64,000 nucleotides of DNA from Agelas oroides (Eukaryota; Porifera; Demospongiae; Agelasida; Agelasidae): the NCBI GenBank assembly GCA_949130485.1, contig OX422193.1, positions 5,934,871 to 5,998,870 on the forward strand, written 5' to 3'. This document shows positions 1 through 12,780 of the stretch, piece by piece. A model generated the notes under the pieces. It saw only the letters and a program-made list of their open reading frames with translations, was not told where the DNA came from and ran no database searches. A program made the translations under genes and the position numbers. How positions within the stretch are numbered: position 1 is the first letter of the stretch; the number at the start of each line of letters is the position of its first letter.

Positions 1-1202
1 GTGTAGTAGAGCCAAGTAGAGCCATGGTAGTGTGCAGTAGAATCAAGTAGAGCCAAGTAGAGCCATGGTAGAGAGTAATAGAGTCCAGTAGAGCTAACAA
101 GAGTAATGATAGAGTGTAGAAGAGTCAACTAGGGTCAAGTAGAGCCATGGTAGACAGTAGTAGAGTCCAGTAGAGCTAAGTAGTGTAATGGTAGAGTGTG
201 GTAGAACTAAGTAGAGACATGGTAGGGGGCACAAGTGTCATGTAGAGACAAGTAGAGTCATGGTAGAGAGTAGTAGAGTCCAGTAGAGCTAAATAGAGTA
301 ATGGTAGAGTCAAGTAGAGTCACGTAGAGCCATAGAAGTATTTAGTAGAATCCAGTAGAACTAGGTAGACCAATGGTAAGGTGTAGTAGAGTCCAGTAGA
401 GCTAAATAGAACAATGGTAGAATGTAGTAGAGCCAAGTAGAGACATGGTAGAGTGTAGTAGAGTCCAGTAGAGCTAAATAGAGCAATGGTAGAATGTAGT
501 AGAGCCAAGTAGAGACATGGCAGAGTGTAGTAGAGTCTTGTAGAGCCAGGTACAGCAACGATAGGGTGTAGTAGAGTCAGGTAGAGCCAAGTAGAGCCAT
601 GGTAAAGTGTAGGAGAGTCAAGTAGAGCCAAGTAGAGCCATAGTAGACAGTAGTAGAGTCTAGTAGAGCTAAGTAGAGTAATGGTAGAGTGTAGTAGAGC
701 CAAGTAGAGACATGGTACGGGGCACTAGTGTCATGTAGAGACAAGTAGAGCTATGGTAGAGAGTAATAGAGTCCAGTACAGATAAGTAGAGTAATGGTAG
801 AGTGTAGTAGAATCATGAAGAGCCATGGTAGAGTGTAGTAGAGTCAAGGAGAGCCACGTAGAGCCATAGAAGTGTTTAGTAGAATCTAGAAGAGCTAGGT
901 AGAGCATTGGTAAGGTGTAGTAGAGTCCAGTAGAGCTAAGTAGAGCAATGGTAGAGTGTAGTAGAGTCAAGTAGAGACATGGTAGGGGGCACTAGTGACA
1001 TGTAGAGACAAGTAGAGCAATGGTAGAGAGTAGTAGAGTCCAGTAGAGCTAAGTAGAGTATTGGTAGAGGGTAGTAGAACCAGGAAGAGCCATGGTAGAG
1101 TGCAGTAGAGTCAAGTAGAGCCACGTAGAGCCAGAGAAGTGTTTAGTAGAATCCAGTAGAGCTAGGTAGAGCAATGGTAAGGTGTAGTAGAGTCCAGTAG
1201 AG

Positions 1203-1919
1203 CTAAGTAGAGCAACGGTAGAGTGTAGTAGAGCCAAGTAGAGACATGGTAGAGTGTAGTAGAGTCAAGTACAGCCAAGTGGAGCCAATGTAGGGTGCAG
1301 TATAGTGTCCAGTAGAGTCATGGTAGAGTGCAGTAGAATAAAGTAGAGCGAAGGAGAGCCATAGTAGAGAGTAGTATAGTCCAGGAGAGTTAAGTAGAGT
1401 AATGGTAGAGTGTAGTAGAGCCAAGTAGAGCCATGGTAGTGTGCAGTAGAGTCAAGTAGAGCCAAGTAGAGCCATTGTAGAGAGTAGTAGAGTCCAGTAG
1501 AGCTAACTAGAGCAATGGTAGAGTGTAGAAGAGTCAACTAGGGTCAAGTAGAGCCATGGTAGACAGTAGTAGAGTCCAGTAGAGCTAAGTAGAGTAATGG
1601 TAGAGTGTAGTAGAGCCAAGTAGAGACATGGTAGAGTGTAGTAGAGTCAAGTACAGCCAAGTGGAGCCAATGTAGGGTGCAGTATAGTGTCCAGGAGAGT
1701 CATGGTAGAGTGCAGTAGAATAAAGTAGAGCGAAGGAGAGCCATAGTAGAGAGTAGTATAGTCCAGTAGAGCTAAGTAGAGTAATGGTAGAGTGTAGCAG
1801 AGCCAAGTAGAGCTATGGTAGTGTGCAGTAGAGTCAAGTAGAGGCAAGTAGAGCCATGGTTGAGAGTAGTAGAGTCCAGTAGAGCTAACTAGAGCAACGG
1901 TAGAGTGTAGAACAGTCAA
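1203..1919 (+). repeat. 382-bp duplication inside the satellite
   Basis: The block at about 1,203-1,537 is repeated 382 bp further on at about 1,585-1,919, including a rare 'gtagggtgcagtatagtgtcc' segment. The same 382-bp pair exists at about 8,507-9,223, so it predates the 7.3-kb duplication. Confidence 0.7.
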
Positions 1920-2237
1920 CTAAGGTCAAGTAGAGCCATGGTAGACAGTAGTAGAGTCCAGTAGATCTAAGTAGAGTAATGGTAGAGTGTAGTAGAGTCA
2001 AGTAGAGACATGGTAGGGGGCACTAGTGTCATGTAGAGACAAGTAGAGCCATGGTAGAGAGTAGTAGAGTCCAGTAGAGCTAAGTAGAGTAATGGTAGAG
2101 TGTAGTAGAACCAGAAAGAGCCATGGTAGAGTTCAGTAGAGTCAAGTAGAGCCACGTAGAGCCATAGAAGTGTTTAGCAGAATCCAGTAGAGCTAGGAAG
2201 AGTAATGGTAGAGTGTGTAGTGGAGCCAAGTAGAGCC

Positions 2238-2315
2238 TAGCCTCATCCCCATGACAGGCTCTCTCCTCACAAACGGGAGGGGGGGGGGAGGAGAGAGCCT
2301 GGGGACATGGCTGAG
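2238..2315. mobile_element. GC-rich hairpin element inserted in satellite (copy 1)
   Basis: A 78-bp GC-rich segment with no GTAGAG motif interrupts the array. Its ends pair: 'aggctctctcctc' on the left and 'gaggagagagcct' on the right, around a loop with a G run. The outer part resembles the TAGCCTC(G/A)TTCCC...GGGAACGAGGCTA termini of the mini-elements found through the rest of the window, so it is probably the same family. Confidence 0.7.
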
Positions 2316-4027
2316 TAGGACCATGGTAGAGTGTAGTATAGACAAGTAGAGCAAATTGGAGCCAATGTAGGGTGCAGTATAGTGTCCAGGAGAGCCATCG
2401 TAGAGAGTAGTAGAGTCCAGTAGAGCTAAGTAGAGCAATGGTAGAGTGTAGAAGAGTCAACTAGGGTCAAGTAGAGCCATGGTAGACAGTAGTAGAATCC
2501 AGTAGAGATAAGTAGAGTAATGGTAGAGTGTAGTAGAGCCAAGTAGAGACATGATAGCGGGCACTAGTGTCATGTAGAACCAAGGAGAGCCATGGTAGAG
2601 AGTAGTAGAGTCCAGTAGAGCTAAGTAGAGAAATGGTAGAGTGTAGATGAGCAAAGTAAAGCCATGGTAGAGAGTAGTAGAGTCATGCAGAGGCAAGTGG
2701 AGCAATGGCAGAGTGTAGTAGAGTCAAGTAGAGACATGGTAGGGGGCACTATTGTCATGTAGAGACAGGTAGAGCCATGGTAGAGAGTAGTAGAGTCCAG
2801 TAGAGCTAAGTAGAGTAATGGTAGAGTGTAGTAGAACCAGGAAGAGCCATGGTACAGTGCAGTAGAGCTAAGTAGAGCCACGTAGAGCCATAGAAGTGTT
2901 TAGTAGAATCCAGTAGAGCTAGGTAGAGGAATGGTAATGTGTAGTAGAGTCCAGTAGAGCTAAGTAGAGCAACGGTAGAGTGTAGTAGAGCCAAGTAGAG
3001 ACATGGTAGAGTGTAGTAGACTCACGTAGAGCTACATAGAGCAATGGTAGAGTGTAGTAGAGCCAAGTAGAGCCATGGTAGAGAGTAGTAGAGTCATGCA
3101 GAGGGAAGTAGAGCAATGGCAGAGTGTAGTAGAGTCAAGTAGAGCTATGTAGACCAATGGTCGAGTGTAGTAGAGCCAAGTAGAGCCATTGTAGAGTGTA
3201 TAGTAGAGTCCAGTGGAGCTAAGTAGAGCAATGGTAGAGTGTAGTAAAGTCAAGCATAGATCTAAGTAGAGCAATGGTAGAGTGTAGCAGAGCCAAGTAG
3301 AGCCATGGTAGAGTGTAGTAGAGTCAAGTAGAGCTAACTAGAGCAATGGTAGAGTGTAGTACAGTCAACTAGGGTTAAGTAGAGCCATGGTAGACAGTAG
3401 TAGAGTCCAGTAGAGCTAAGTAGATTAATGGTAGAGTGTAGTAGAGCCAAGTAGAGACATGGTAGGGGGCACTATTGTCATGTAGAGACAGGTAGAGCCA
3501 TGGTATAGAGAGTAGTAGAGTCCAGTAGAGCTAAGTAGAGTAATGGTAGAGTGTAGTAGAACCAGGAAGAGCCATGGTACAGTGCAGTAGAGCCAAGTAG
3601 AGCCACGTAGAGCCATAGAAGTGTTTAGTAGAATCCAGTAGAGCTAGGTAGAGGAATGGTAAGGTGTAGTAGAGTCCAGTAGAGCTAACTATAGCAATGG
3701 TAGAGTGCAGTATAGACAAGTAGAGACATGGTAGAGTGTAGTAGAGTCATGCAGAGGCAAGTAGAGCAATGGCAGAGTGTAGTAGAGTCAAGTAGAGCTA
3801 AGTAGACCAATGGTAGAGTGTAGTAGAGCCAAGTAGAGCCATTGTAGAGTGGATAGTACAGTCCAGTGGAGCTAAGTAGAGCAATGGTAGAGTGTAGTAG
3901 AGTCAAGTATAGATCTAAGTAGAGCAATGGTACAGTGTAGCAGAGTCAAGTAGAGCCATGGTAGAGTGTAGTAAAGTCAAGTAGAGCTAACTAGAGCAAT
4001 GGTAGAGTGTAGTAGAGTCAACTAGGG

Positions 4028-4740
4028 TTAAGTAGAGCCATGGTAGACAGTAGTAGAGTCCAGTAGAGCTAAGTACATTAATGGTAGAGTGTAGTAGATC
4101 CAAGTAGAAACATGGTAGAGTGTAGTAGAGTTAAGTAGAGCCAAGTAGAGCCAATGTAGATTGTAGTAGAGTCCAGTAGAGCTAACTAGAGCAATGGATG
4201 AGTGTAATAGAGTCAACTAGGGTCAAGTAGAGCCATGGTAGACAGTAGTAGAGTCCAGTAGAGCTAAGTACAGTAATGGTAGAGTGTAGTAGAGTCATGT
4301 AGAGCCAAGTAGAGCAATGGAAGAGTGTAGTACAGTCAAGTAGAGACATGGTAGAGTGTAGTAGAGTCATGCAGAGGTAAGTAGAGCAATGGCAGAGTGT
4401 AGTAGAGTCAAGTAGAGGTAAGTAGACCAATGGTACAGTGTAGCAGAGCCAAGTAGAGCCATGGTAGAGTGTAGTAAAGTCAAGTAGAGCTAACTAGAGC
4501 AATGGTAGAGTGTAGTAGAGTCAACTAGGGTTAAGTAGAGCCATGGTAGACAGTAGTAGAGTCCAGTAGAGCTAAGTACATTAATGGTAGAGTGTAGTAG
4601 ATCCAAGTAGAAACATGGTAGAGTGTAGTAGAGTTAAGTAGAGCCAAGTAGAGCCAATGTAGATTGTAGTAGAGTCCAGTAGAGCTAACTAGAGCAACGG
4701 ATGAGTGTAATAGAGTCAACTAGGGTCAAGTAGAGACATG
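4028..4740 (+). repeat. 503-bp tandem duplication in the left copy only
   Basis: The segment from about 4,028 to 4,216 recurs at 4,531-4,719 with the same rare variants ('tacattaatgg', 'tagatccaagtagaaac'). The corresponding part of the right copy (from about 11,365) has it once, so this duplication is younger than the 7.3-kb event. Confidence 0.75.
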
Positions 4741-6469
4741 GTAGACTCCAGTAGAGCTAAGTACAGTAATGGTAGAGTGTAGTAGAGTCATGTAGAGCCA
4801 AGTAGAGCAATGGAAGAGTGTAGTACAGTCAAGTAGAGCTACGTAGACCAATGGTAGAGTGTAGTAGAGTCAAGTAGCTACATGGTAGAGAGTAGTATAG
4901 CCATGTAGAGACACGTAGAGCCAAGGTAGAGGGTAGTACAGTCCAGTAGAGCTAAGTAGAGTAATGGTAGAGTGTACAGGAGGAGCCATTGTAGAGTGCA
5001 GCAGAGTCAAGTAGAGCCACGTAGAGCCCTAGAAGTGTTTAGTAGAATCCAGTAGAGCTAGGTAGAGCAATGGTTAGGTGTAGTAGAGTCAAGTAGAGCT
5101 AAGTAGAGCAACGGTAGAGTGGAGTAGAGCCAAGTAGAGACATGGTAGAGTGCAGTAGAGTCTTGTAGAGGCAAGTAGAGGCAAGTAGAGCAATGGTAGT
5201 GTGTAGTAGAGTCAAGTAGAGCTAAGTAGAGCAATGGTATAGAGTGTAGTAGTGCGAAGTAGAGCCACTGTAGAGTGTAGTACAGTCCAGTAGAGCTAAG
5301 TAGAGCAATGGTAGAGAGGAGTAGAGTCAAGTAGAGCTAAGTAGAGCAATGGTAGAGTGTAGTAGAGCCAAGTAGACCCATGGTAAGGGGCACTAGTGTC
5401 ATGTAGAGACAAGTAGAGCCATGGTAGAGAGTAGTAGAGTCCAGTAGAGCTAAGTAGAGTAATGGTAGAGTCAAGTAGAGCCACGTAGAGCCATGAAGTA
5501 TTTAGTAGAATCCAGTAGAACTAGGTAGACCAATGGTAAGGTGTAGTAGAGTCCAGTAGATCTAAGTAGAGCAATGGTAGAGTGTAGTAGAGCCAAGTAG
5601 AGACATGGTAGAGTGTAGTAGAGTCTTGTAGAGCCAGGTACAGCAATGGTAGGGTGTAGTAGAGTCAGGTAGAGCCAAGTAGAGCCATGGTAGAGTGTAG
5701 GAGAGTCAAGTAGAGCCAAGTAGAGCCATAGTAGACAGTAGTAGAGTCCAGTAGAGCTAAGTAGAGTAATGGTAGAGTGTAGTAGAGCCAAGTAGAGACA
5801 TGGTACGGGGCACTAGTGTCATGCAGAGACAAGTAGAGCTATGGTAGAGAGTAATAGAGTCCAGTACAGCTAAGTAGAGTAATGGTAGAGTGTAGTAGAA
5901 TCATGAAGAGCCATGGTAGAGTGTAGTAGAGTCAAGTAGAGCCACGTAGAGTCAAAGAAGTGTTTAGTAGAATCTAGTAGAGCTAGGTAGAGCAATGGTA
6001 AGGTGTAGTAGAGTCCAGTAGAGCTAAGTATAGCAATGGTAGAGTGTAGTAGAGCCAAGTAGAGCAATGGTAGAGAGTAGTAGAGTCCAGTAGAGCTAAG
6101 TAGAGTATTGGTAGAGGGTAGTAGAACCAGGAAGAGCCATGGTAGAGTGCAGTAGAGTCAAGTAGAGCCACGTAGAGCCATAGAAGTGTTTAGTAGAATC
6201 CAGTAGAGCTAGGTAGAGCAATGGTAAGGTGTAGTAGAGTCCAGTAGAGCTAAGTAGAGCAACGGTAGAGTGTAGTAGAGCCAAGTAGAGACATGGTAGA
6301 TTGTAGTAGAGTCAAGTACAGCCAAGTGGAGCCAATGTAGGGTGCAGTATAGTGTCCAGTAGAGTCATGGTAGAGTGCAGTAGAATAAAGTAGAGCGAAG
6401 GAGAGCCATAGTAGAGAGTAGTATAGTCCAGGAGAGCTAAGGAGAGTAATGGTAGAGTGTAGTAGAGCC

Positions 6470-8010
6470 AAGTAGAGCCATGGTAGTGTGCAGTAGAATC
6501 AAGTAGAGCCAAGTAGAGCCATGGTAGAGAGTAATAGAGTCCAGTAGAGCTAACAACAGCAATGATAGAGTGTAGAAGAGTCAACTAGGGTCAAGTAGAG
6601 CCATGGTAGACAGTAGTAGAGTCCAGTAGAGCTAAGTAGTGTAATGGTAGAGTGTATAGTAGAGCCAAGTAGAGACGTGGTAGGGGGCACTAGTGTCATG
6701 TAGAGACAAGTAGAGCCATGGTAGAGAGTAGTAGAGTCCAGTAGAGCTAAGTAGAGTAATGGTAGAGTCAAGTAGAGTCACGTAGAGCCATAGAAGTATT
6801 TAGTAGAATCCAGTAGAACTAGGTAGACCAATGGTAAGGTGTAGTAGAGTCTAGTAGAGCTAAGTAGAGCAATTATAGAATGTAGTAGAGCCAAGTAGAG
6901 ACATGGTAGAGTGTAGTAGAGTCTTGTAGATCCAGGTACAGCAATGGTAGGGTGTAGTAGAGTCAGGTAGAGCCAAGTAGAGCCATGGTAGAGTGTAGGA
7001 GAGTCAAGTAGAGCCAAGTAGAGCCATAGTAGACAGTAGTAGAGTCCAGTAGAGCTAAGTAGAGTAATGGTAGAGTGTAGTAGAGCCAAGTAGACACATG
7101 GTAGGGGGTACTAGTGACATGTAGAGACAAGTAGAGCAATGGTAGAGAGTAGTAGAGTCCAGTAGAGCTAAGTAGAGTATTGGTAGAGGGTAGTAGAGCC
7201 AAGTAGAGACATGGTAGAGTGTAGTAGAGTCAAGTACTGCCAAGTGGAGCCAATGTAGGGTGCAGTATAGTGTCCAGTAGAGTCATGGTAGAGTGCAGTA
7301 GAATAAAGTAGAGCGAAGGAGAGCCATAGTATAGAGTAGTATAGTCCAGGAGAGCTAAGTAGAGTAATGGTAGAGTGTAGTAGAGCCAAGTAGAGCCATG
7401 GTAGTGTGCAGTAGAATCAAGTAGAGCCAAGTAGAGCCATGGTAGAGAGTAGTACAGTCCAGTAGAGCTAACTAGAGCAATGATAGAGTGTAGAAGAGTC
7501 AACTAGGGTCAAGTAGAGCCATGGTAGACAGTAGTAGAGTCCAGTAGAGCTAAGTAGAGTAATGGTAGAGTGTATAGTAGAGCCAAGTAGAGACATGGTA
7601 GGGGGCACTAGTGTCATGTAGAGACAAGTAGAGCCATGGTAGAGAGTAGTAGAGTCCAGTAGAGCTAAGTAGAGTAATGGTAGAGTCAAGTAGAGTCACG
7701 TAGAGCAATAGAAGTATTTAGTAGAATCCAGTAGAACTAGGTAGACCAATGGTAAGGTGTAGTAGAGTCCAGTAGAGCTAAATAGAGCAATGGTAGAATG
7801 CAGTAGAGTAAAGTAGAGACATGGTAGAGTGTAGTAGAGTCTTGTAGAGCCAGGTACAGCAACGGTAGGGTGTAGTAGAGTCAGGTAGAGCCAAGTAGAG
7901 CCATGGTAGAGTGTAGGAGAGTCAAGTAGAGCCAAGTAGAGCCATAGTAGACAGTAGTAGAGTCTAGTAGAGCTAAGTAGAGTAATGGTAGAGTGTAGTA
8001 GAGCCAAGTA
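6470..8010 (+). repeat. 918-bp tandem duplication in satellite
   Basis: Variant order at about 6,550-7,089 is repeated at 7,468-8,007 with a constant 918-bp offset. Confidence 0.7.
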
Positions 8011-9581
8011 GAGACATGGTACGGGGCACTAGTGTCATGTAGAGACAAGTAGAGCTATGGGAGAGAGTAATAGAGTCCAGTACAGCTAAGTAGAGTAATG
8101 GTAGAGTGTAGTAGAATCATGAAGAGCCATGGTAGAGTGTAGTAGAGTCAAGGAGAGCCACGTAGAGCCATAGAAGTGTTTAGTAGAATCTAGAAGAGCT
8201 AGGTAGAGCATTGGTAAGGTATAGTAGAGTCCAGTAGAGCTAAGTAGAGCAATGGTAGAGTGTAGTAGAGCCAAGTAGAGACATGGTAGGGGGCACTAGT
8301 GACATGTAGAGACATGTAGAGCAATGGTAGAGAGTAGTAGAGTCCAGTAGAGCTAAGTAGAGTATTGGTAGAGGGTAGTAGAACCAGGAAGAGCCATGGT
8401 AGAGTGCAGTAGAGTCAAGTAGAGCCACGTAGAGCCAGAGAAGTGTTTAGTAGAAATCAGTAGAGCTAGGTAGAGCAATGGTAAGGTGTAGTAGAGTCCA
8501 GTAGAGCTAAGTAGAGCAACGGTAGAGTGTAGTAGAGCCAAGTAGAGACATGGTAGAGTGTAGTAGAGTCAAGTACAGCCAAGTGGAGCCAATGTAGGGT
8601 GCAGTATAGTGTCCAGTAGAGTCATGGTAGAGTGCAGTAGAATAAAGTAGAGCGAAGGAGAGCCATAGTAGAGAGTAGTATAGTCCAGGAGAGCTAAGTA
8701 GAGTAATGGTAGAGTGTAGTAGAGCCAAGTAGAGCCATGGTAGTGTGCAGTAGAGTCAAGTAGAGCCAAGTAGAGCCATGGTAGAGAGTAGTAGAGTCCA
8801 GTAGAGCTAACTAGAGCAATGGTAGAGTGTAGAAGAGTCAACTAGGGTCAAGTAGAGCCATGGTAGACAGTAGTAGAGTCCAGTAGAGCTAAGTAGAGTA
8901 ATGGTAGAGTGTAGTAGAGCCAAGTAGAGACATGGTAGAGTGTAGTAGAGTCAAGTACAGCCAAGTGGAGCCAATGTAGGGTGCAGTATAGTGTCCAGGA
9001 GAGTCATGGTAGAGTGCAGTAGAATAAAGTAGAGCGAAGGAGAGCCATAGTAGAGAGTAGTATAGTCCAGTAGAGCTAAGTAGAGTAATGGTAGAGTGTA
9101 GTAGAGCCAAGTAGAGCTATGGTAGTGTGCAGTAGAGTCAAGTAGAGGCAAGTAGAGCCATGGTTGAGAGTAGTAGAGTCCAGTAGAGCTAACTAGAGCA
9201 ACGGTAGAGTGTAGAACAGTCAACTAAGGTCAAGTAGAGCCATGGTAGACAGTAGTAGAGTCCAGTAGATCTAAGTAGAGTAATGGTAGAGTGTAGTAGA
9301 GTCAAGTAGAGACATGGTAGGGGGCACTAGTGTCATGTAGAGACAAGTAGAGCCATGGTAGAGAGTAGTAGAGTCCAGTAGAGCTAAGTAGAGTAATGGT
9401 AGAGTGTAGTAGAACCAGAAAGAGCCATGGTAGAGTGCAGTAGAGTCAAGTAGAGCCACGTAGAGTCAAGTAGAGCCACGTAGAGTCAAGTAGAGCCACG
9501 TAGAGCCATAGAAGTGTTTAGCAGAATCCAGTAGAGCTAGGAAGAGTAATGGTAGAGTGTGTAGTGGAGCCAAGTAGAGCC

Positions 9582-9654
9582 TAGTCTCATCCCCATGACA
9601 GGCTCTCTCCTCACAAACGGGGGGGGGAGGAGAGAGCCTGGGGACATGGCTGAG
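9582..9654. mobile_element. GC-rich hairpin element in satellite (copy 2)
   Basis: Near-identical copy of the element at 2,238-2,315, with the internal G run 5 bp shorter. It sits at the equivalent position of the 7.3-kb duplicated block, so it was copied with the block and is not an independent insertion. Confidence 0.7.
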
Positions 9655-12600
9655 TAGGACCATGGTAGAGTGTAGTATAGACAAGTAGAGCAAAGTGGAG
9701 CCAATGTAGGGTGCAGTATAGTGTCCAGGAGAGCCATCGTAGAGAGTAGTAGAGTCCAGTAGAGCTAAGTAGAGCAATGGTAGAGTGTAGAAGAGTCAAC
9801 TAGGGTCAAGTAGAGCCATGGTAGACAGTAGTAGAATCCAGTAGAGATAAGTAGAGTAATGGTAGAGTGTAGTAGAGCCAAGTAGAGACATGATAGCGGG
9901 CACTAGTGTCATGTAGAACCAAGGAGAGCCATGGTAGAGAGTAGTAGAGTCCAGTAGAGCTAAGTAGAGAAATGGTAGAGTGTAGAGGAGCCAAGTAGAG
10001 CCATGGTAGAGAGTAGTAGAGTCATGCAGAGGCAAGTGGAGCAATGGCAGAGTGTAGTAGAGTCAAGTAGAGACATGGTAGGGGGCACTATTGTCATGTA
10101 GAGACAGGTAGAGCCATGGTAGAGGGTAGTAGAGTCCAGTAGAGCTAAGTAGAGTAATGGTAGAGTGTAGTAGAACCAGGAAGAGCCATGGTACAGTGCA
10201 GTAGAGCTAAGTAGAGCCACGTAGAGCCATAGAAGTGTTTAGTAGAATCCAGTAGAGCTAGGTAGAGGAATGGTAATGTGTAGTAGAGTCCAGTAGAGCT
10301 AAGTAGAGCAACGGTAGAGTGTAGTAGAGCCAAGTAGAGACATGGTAGAGTGTAGTAGACTCACGTAGAGCTACATAGAGCAATGGTAGAGTGTAGTAGA
10401 GCCAAGTAGAGCCATGGTAGAGAGTAGTAGAGTCATGCAGAGGGAAGTAGAGCAATGGCAGAGTGCAGTAGAGTGAAGTAGAGCTATGTAGACCAATGGT
10501 CGAGTGTAGTAGAGCCAAGTAGAGCCATTGTAGAGTGTATAGTAGAGTCCAGTGGAGCTAAGTAGAGCAATGGTAGAGTGTAGTAAAGTCAAGCATAGAT
10601 CTAAGTAGAGCAATGGTAGAGTGTAGCAGAGCCAAGTAGAGCCATGGTAGAGTGTAGTAGAGTCAAGTAGAGCTAACTAGAGCAATGGTAGAGTGTAGTA
10701 CAGTCAACTAGGGTTAAGTAGAGCCATGGTAGACAGTAGTAGAGTCCAGTAGAGCTAAGTAGATTAATGGTAGAGTGTAGTAGAGCCAAGTAGAGACATG
10801 GTAGGGGGCACTATTGTCATGTAGAGACAGGTAGAGCCATGGTAGAGAGTAGTAGAGTCCAGTAGAGCTAAGTAGAGTAATGGTAGAGTGTAGTAGAACC
10901 AGGAAGAGCCATGGTACAGTGCAGTAGAGCCAAGTAGAGCCACGTAGAGCCATAGAAGTGTTTAGTAGAATCCAGTAGAGCTAGGTAGAGGAATGGTAAG
11001 GTGTAGTAGAGTCCAGTAGAGCTAAGTATAGCAATGGTAGAGTGCAGTATAGACAAGTAGAGACATGGTAGAGTGTAGTAGAGTCATGCAGAGGCAAGTA
11101 GAGCAATGGCAGAGTGTAGTAGAGTCAAGTAGAGCTAAGTAGACCAATGGTAGAGTGTAGTAGAGCCAAGTAGAGCCATTGTAGAGTGGATAGTACAGTC
11201 CAGTGGAGCTAAGTAGAGCAATGGTAGAGTGTAGTAGAGTCAAGTATAGATCTAAGTAGAGCAATGGTACAGTGTAGCAGAGCCAAGTAGAGCCATGGTA
11301 GAGTGTAGTAAAGTCAAGTAGAGCTAACTAGAGCAATGGTAGAGTGTAGTAGAGTCAACTAGGGTTAAGTAGAGCCATGGTAGACAGTAGTAGAGTCCAG
11401 TAGAGCTAAGTACATTAATGGTAGAGTGTAGTAGATCCAAGTAGAAACATGGTAGAGTGTAGTAGAGTTAAGTAGAGCCAAGTAGAGCCAATGTAGATTG
11501 TAGTAGAGTCCAGTAGAGCTAACTAGAGCAATGGAAGAGTGTAGTAGAGTCAACTAGGGTCAAGTAGAGACATGGTAGACAGTAGTAGAGTCCAGTAGAG
11601 CTAAGTACAGTAATGGTAGAGTGTAGTAGAGTCATGTAGAGCCAAGTAGAGCAATGGAAGTGTGTAGTACAGTCAAGTAGAGCTGCGTAGACCAATGGTA
11701 GAGTGTAGTAGAGCCAAGTAGCTACATGATAGAGAGTAGTATAGCCATGTAGAGACACGTAGAGCCAAGGTAGAGGGTAGTACAGTCCAGTAGAGCTAAG
11801 TAGAGTAATGGTAGAGTGTACAGGAGGAGCCATTGTAGAGTGCAGTAGAGTCAAGTAGAGCCACGTAGAGCCCTAGAAGTGTTTAGTAGAATCTAGTAGA
11901 GCTAGGTAGAGCAATGGTAAGGTGTAGTAGAGTCCAGTAGGGCTAAGTAGAGCAATGGTAGAGTGTAGTAGAGCCAACTAGAGACATGGTAGAGTGTAGT
12001 AGAGTTTTGTAGAGCCAAGTAGACCAATGGTAGAGTGTAGTAGAGTCAAGTAGAGCCAAGTAGAGCCATTGTAGAGTGTAGTACAGTCAAGTAGAGCCAA
12101 GTAGAGCCATGGTAGAGTGTAGTAGACTCAAGTAGAGCCACATAGAGCCATGGTAGAGTGTAGTAGAAACCAGTAGAGCTAAGAGGAGCAATGGTAGAGT
12201 GTACTAGACCCAAGTAGAGCCATGGTAGAGTGCAGTAGAATCAAGTACAGCCAAGTAGAGCCATGGTAGACAGTAGGAGAGTCCAGTAGAGCTAAGTAGA
12301 GTAATGGTAGAGTGCAGTATAGCCAAGTATAGACATGATAGGGGGCACTATTGTCATGTAGAGCCAAGGAGAGCCATCGTAGAGAGTAGTAGAGTCTAGT
12401 AGAGCTAAGTAGAGAAATGGTAGAGTGTAGTAGAGCCAGGAACAACCATGGCAGAGTCAAGTAGAGCCACGTAGGGCCATAGAAGTGTTTAGCAGAATCC
12501 AGTAGAGCTAGGTAGAGTAATGGTAAGGTGTAGTAGAGTTGAGTAGAGCTAAGTAGAGCAATGGTAGAGTGTAGTAGAGCAAAGTAGAGACATGGTAGAG

Positions 12601-12780
12601 TGTAGTAGAGTCATGCAGAGCCAAGTAGAGGAATGGTACAGTGTAGTAGAGTCAAGTAGAGCTACGTAGAGCAATGGAAGAGTGTAGTAGAGCGAAGTAG
12701 AGCCATGGTAGAGTGTTGTAGAGTCATGTAGAACCAAGTAGAGCAATGGTAGAGTGTAGTAGAGTCAAGTAGAGCTAAGT

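Larger units (their letters stand above)
165..11990 (+). repeat. Segmental duplication of about 5 kb of satellite, offset about 7.3 kb
   Basis: The order of distinctive monomer variants at about 165-5,150 is repeated at about 7,470-11,990. The offset is 7,304 bp on the left. It becomes 7,344 bp at the hairpin element, because the right copy carries two extra 20-bp units near 9,440-9,500, then 7,339-7,337 bp. It falls to about 6,835 bp after a 503-bp duplication present only in the left copy. Between them, about 5,470-6,580 is a further relative of 320-1,540 (offset about 5,047 bp). Variant markers such as the 'agaagtgtttag' block and the 'tagggggcac' block recur in the same order. Confidence 0.85.
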
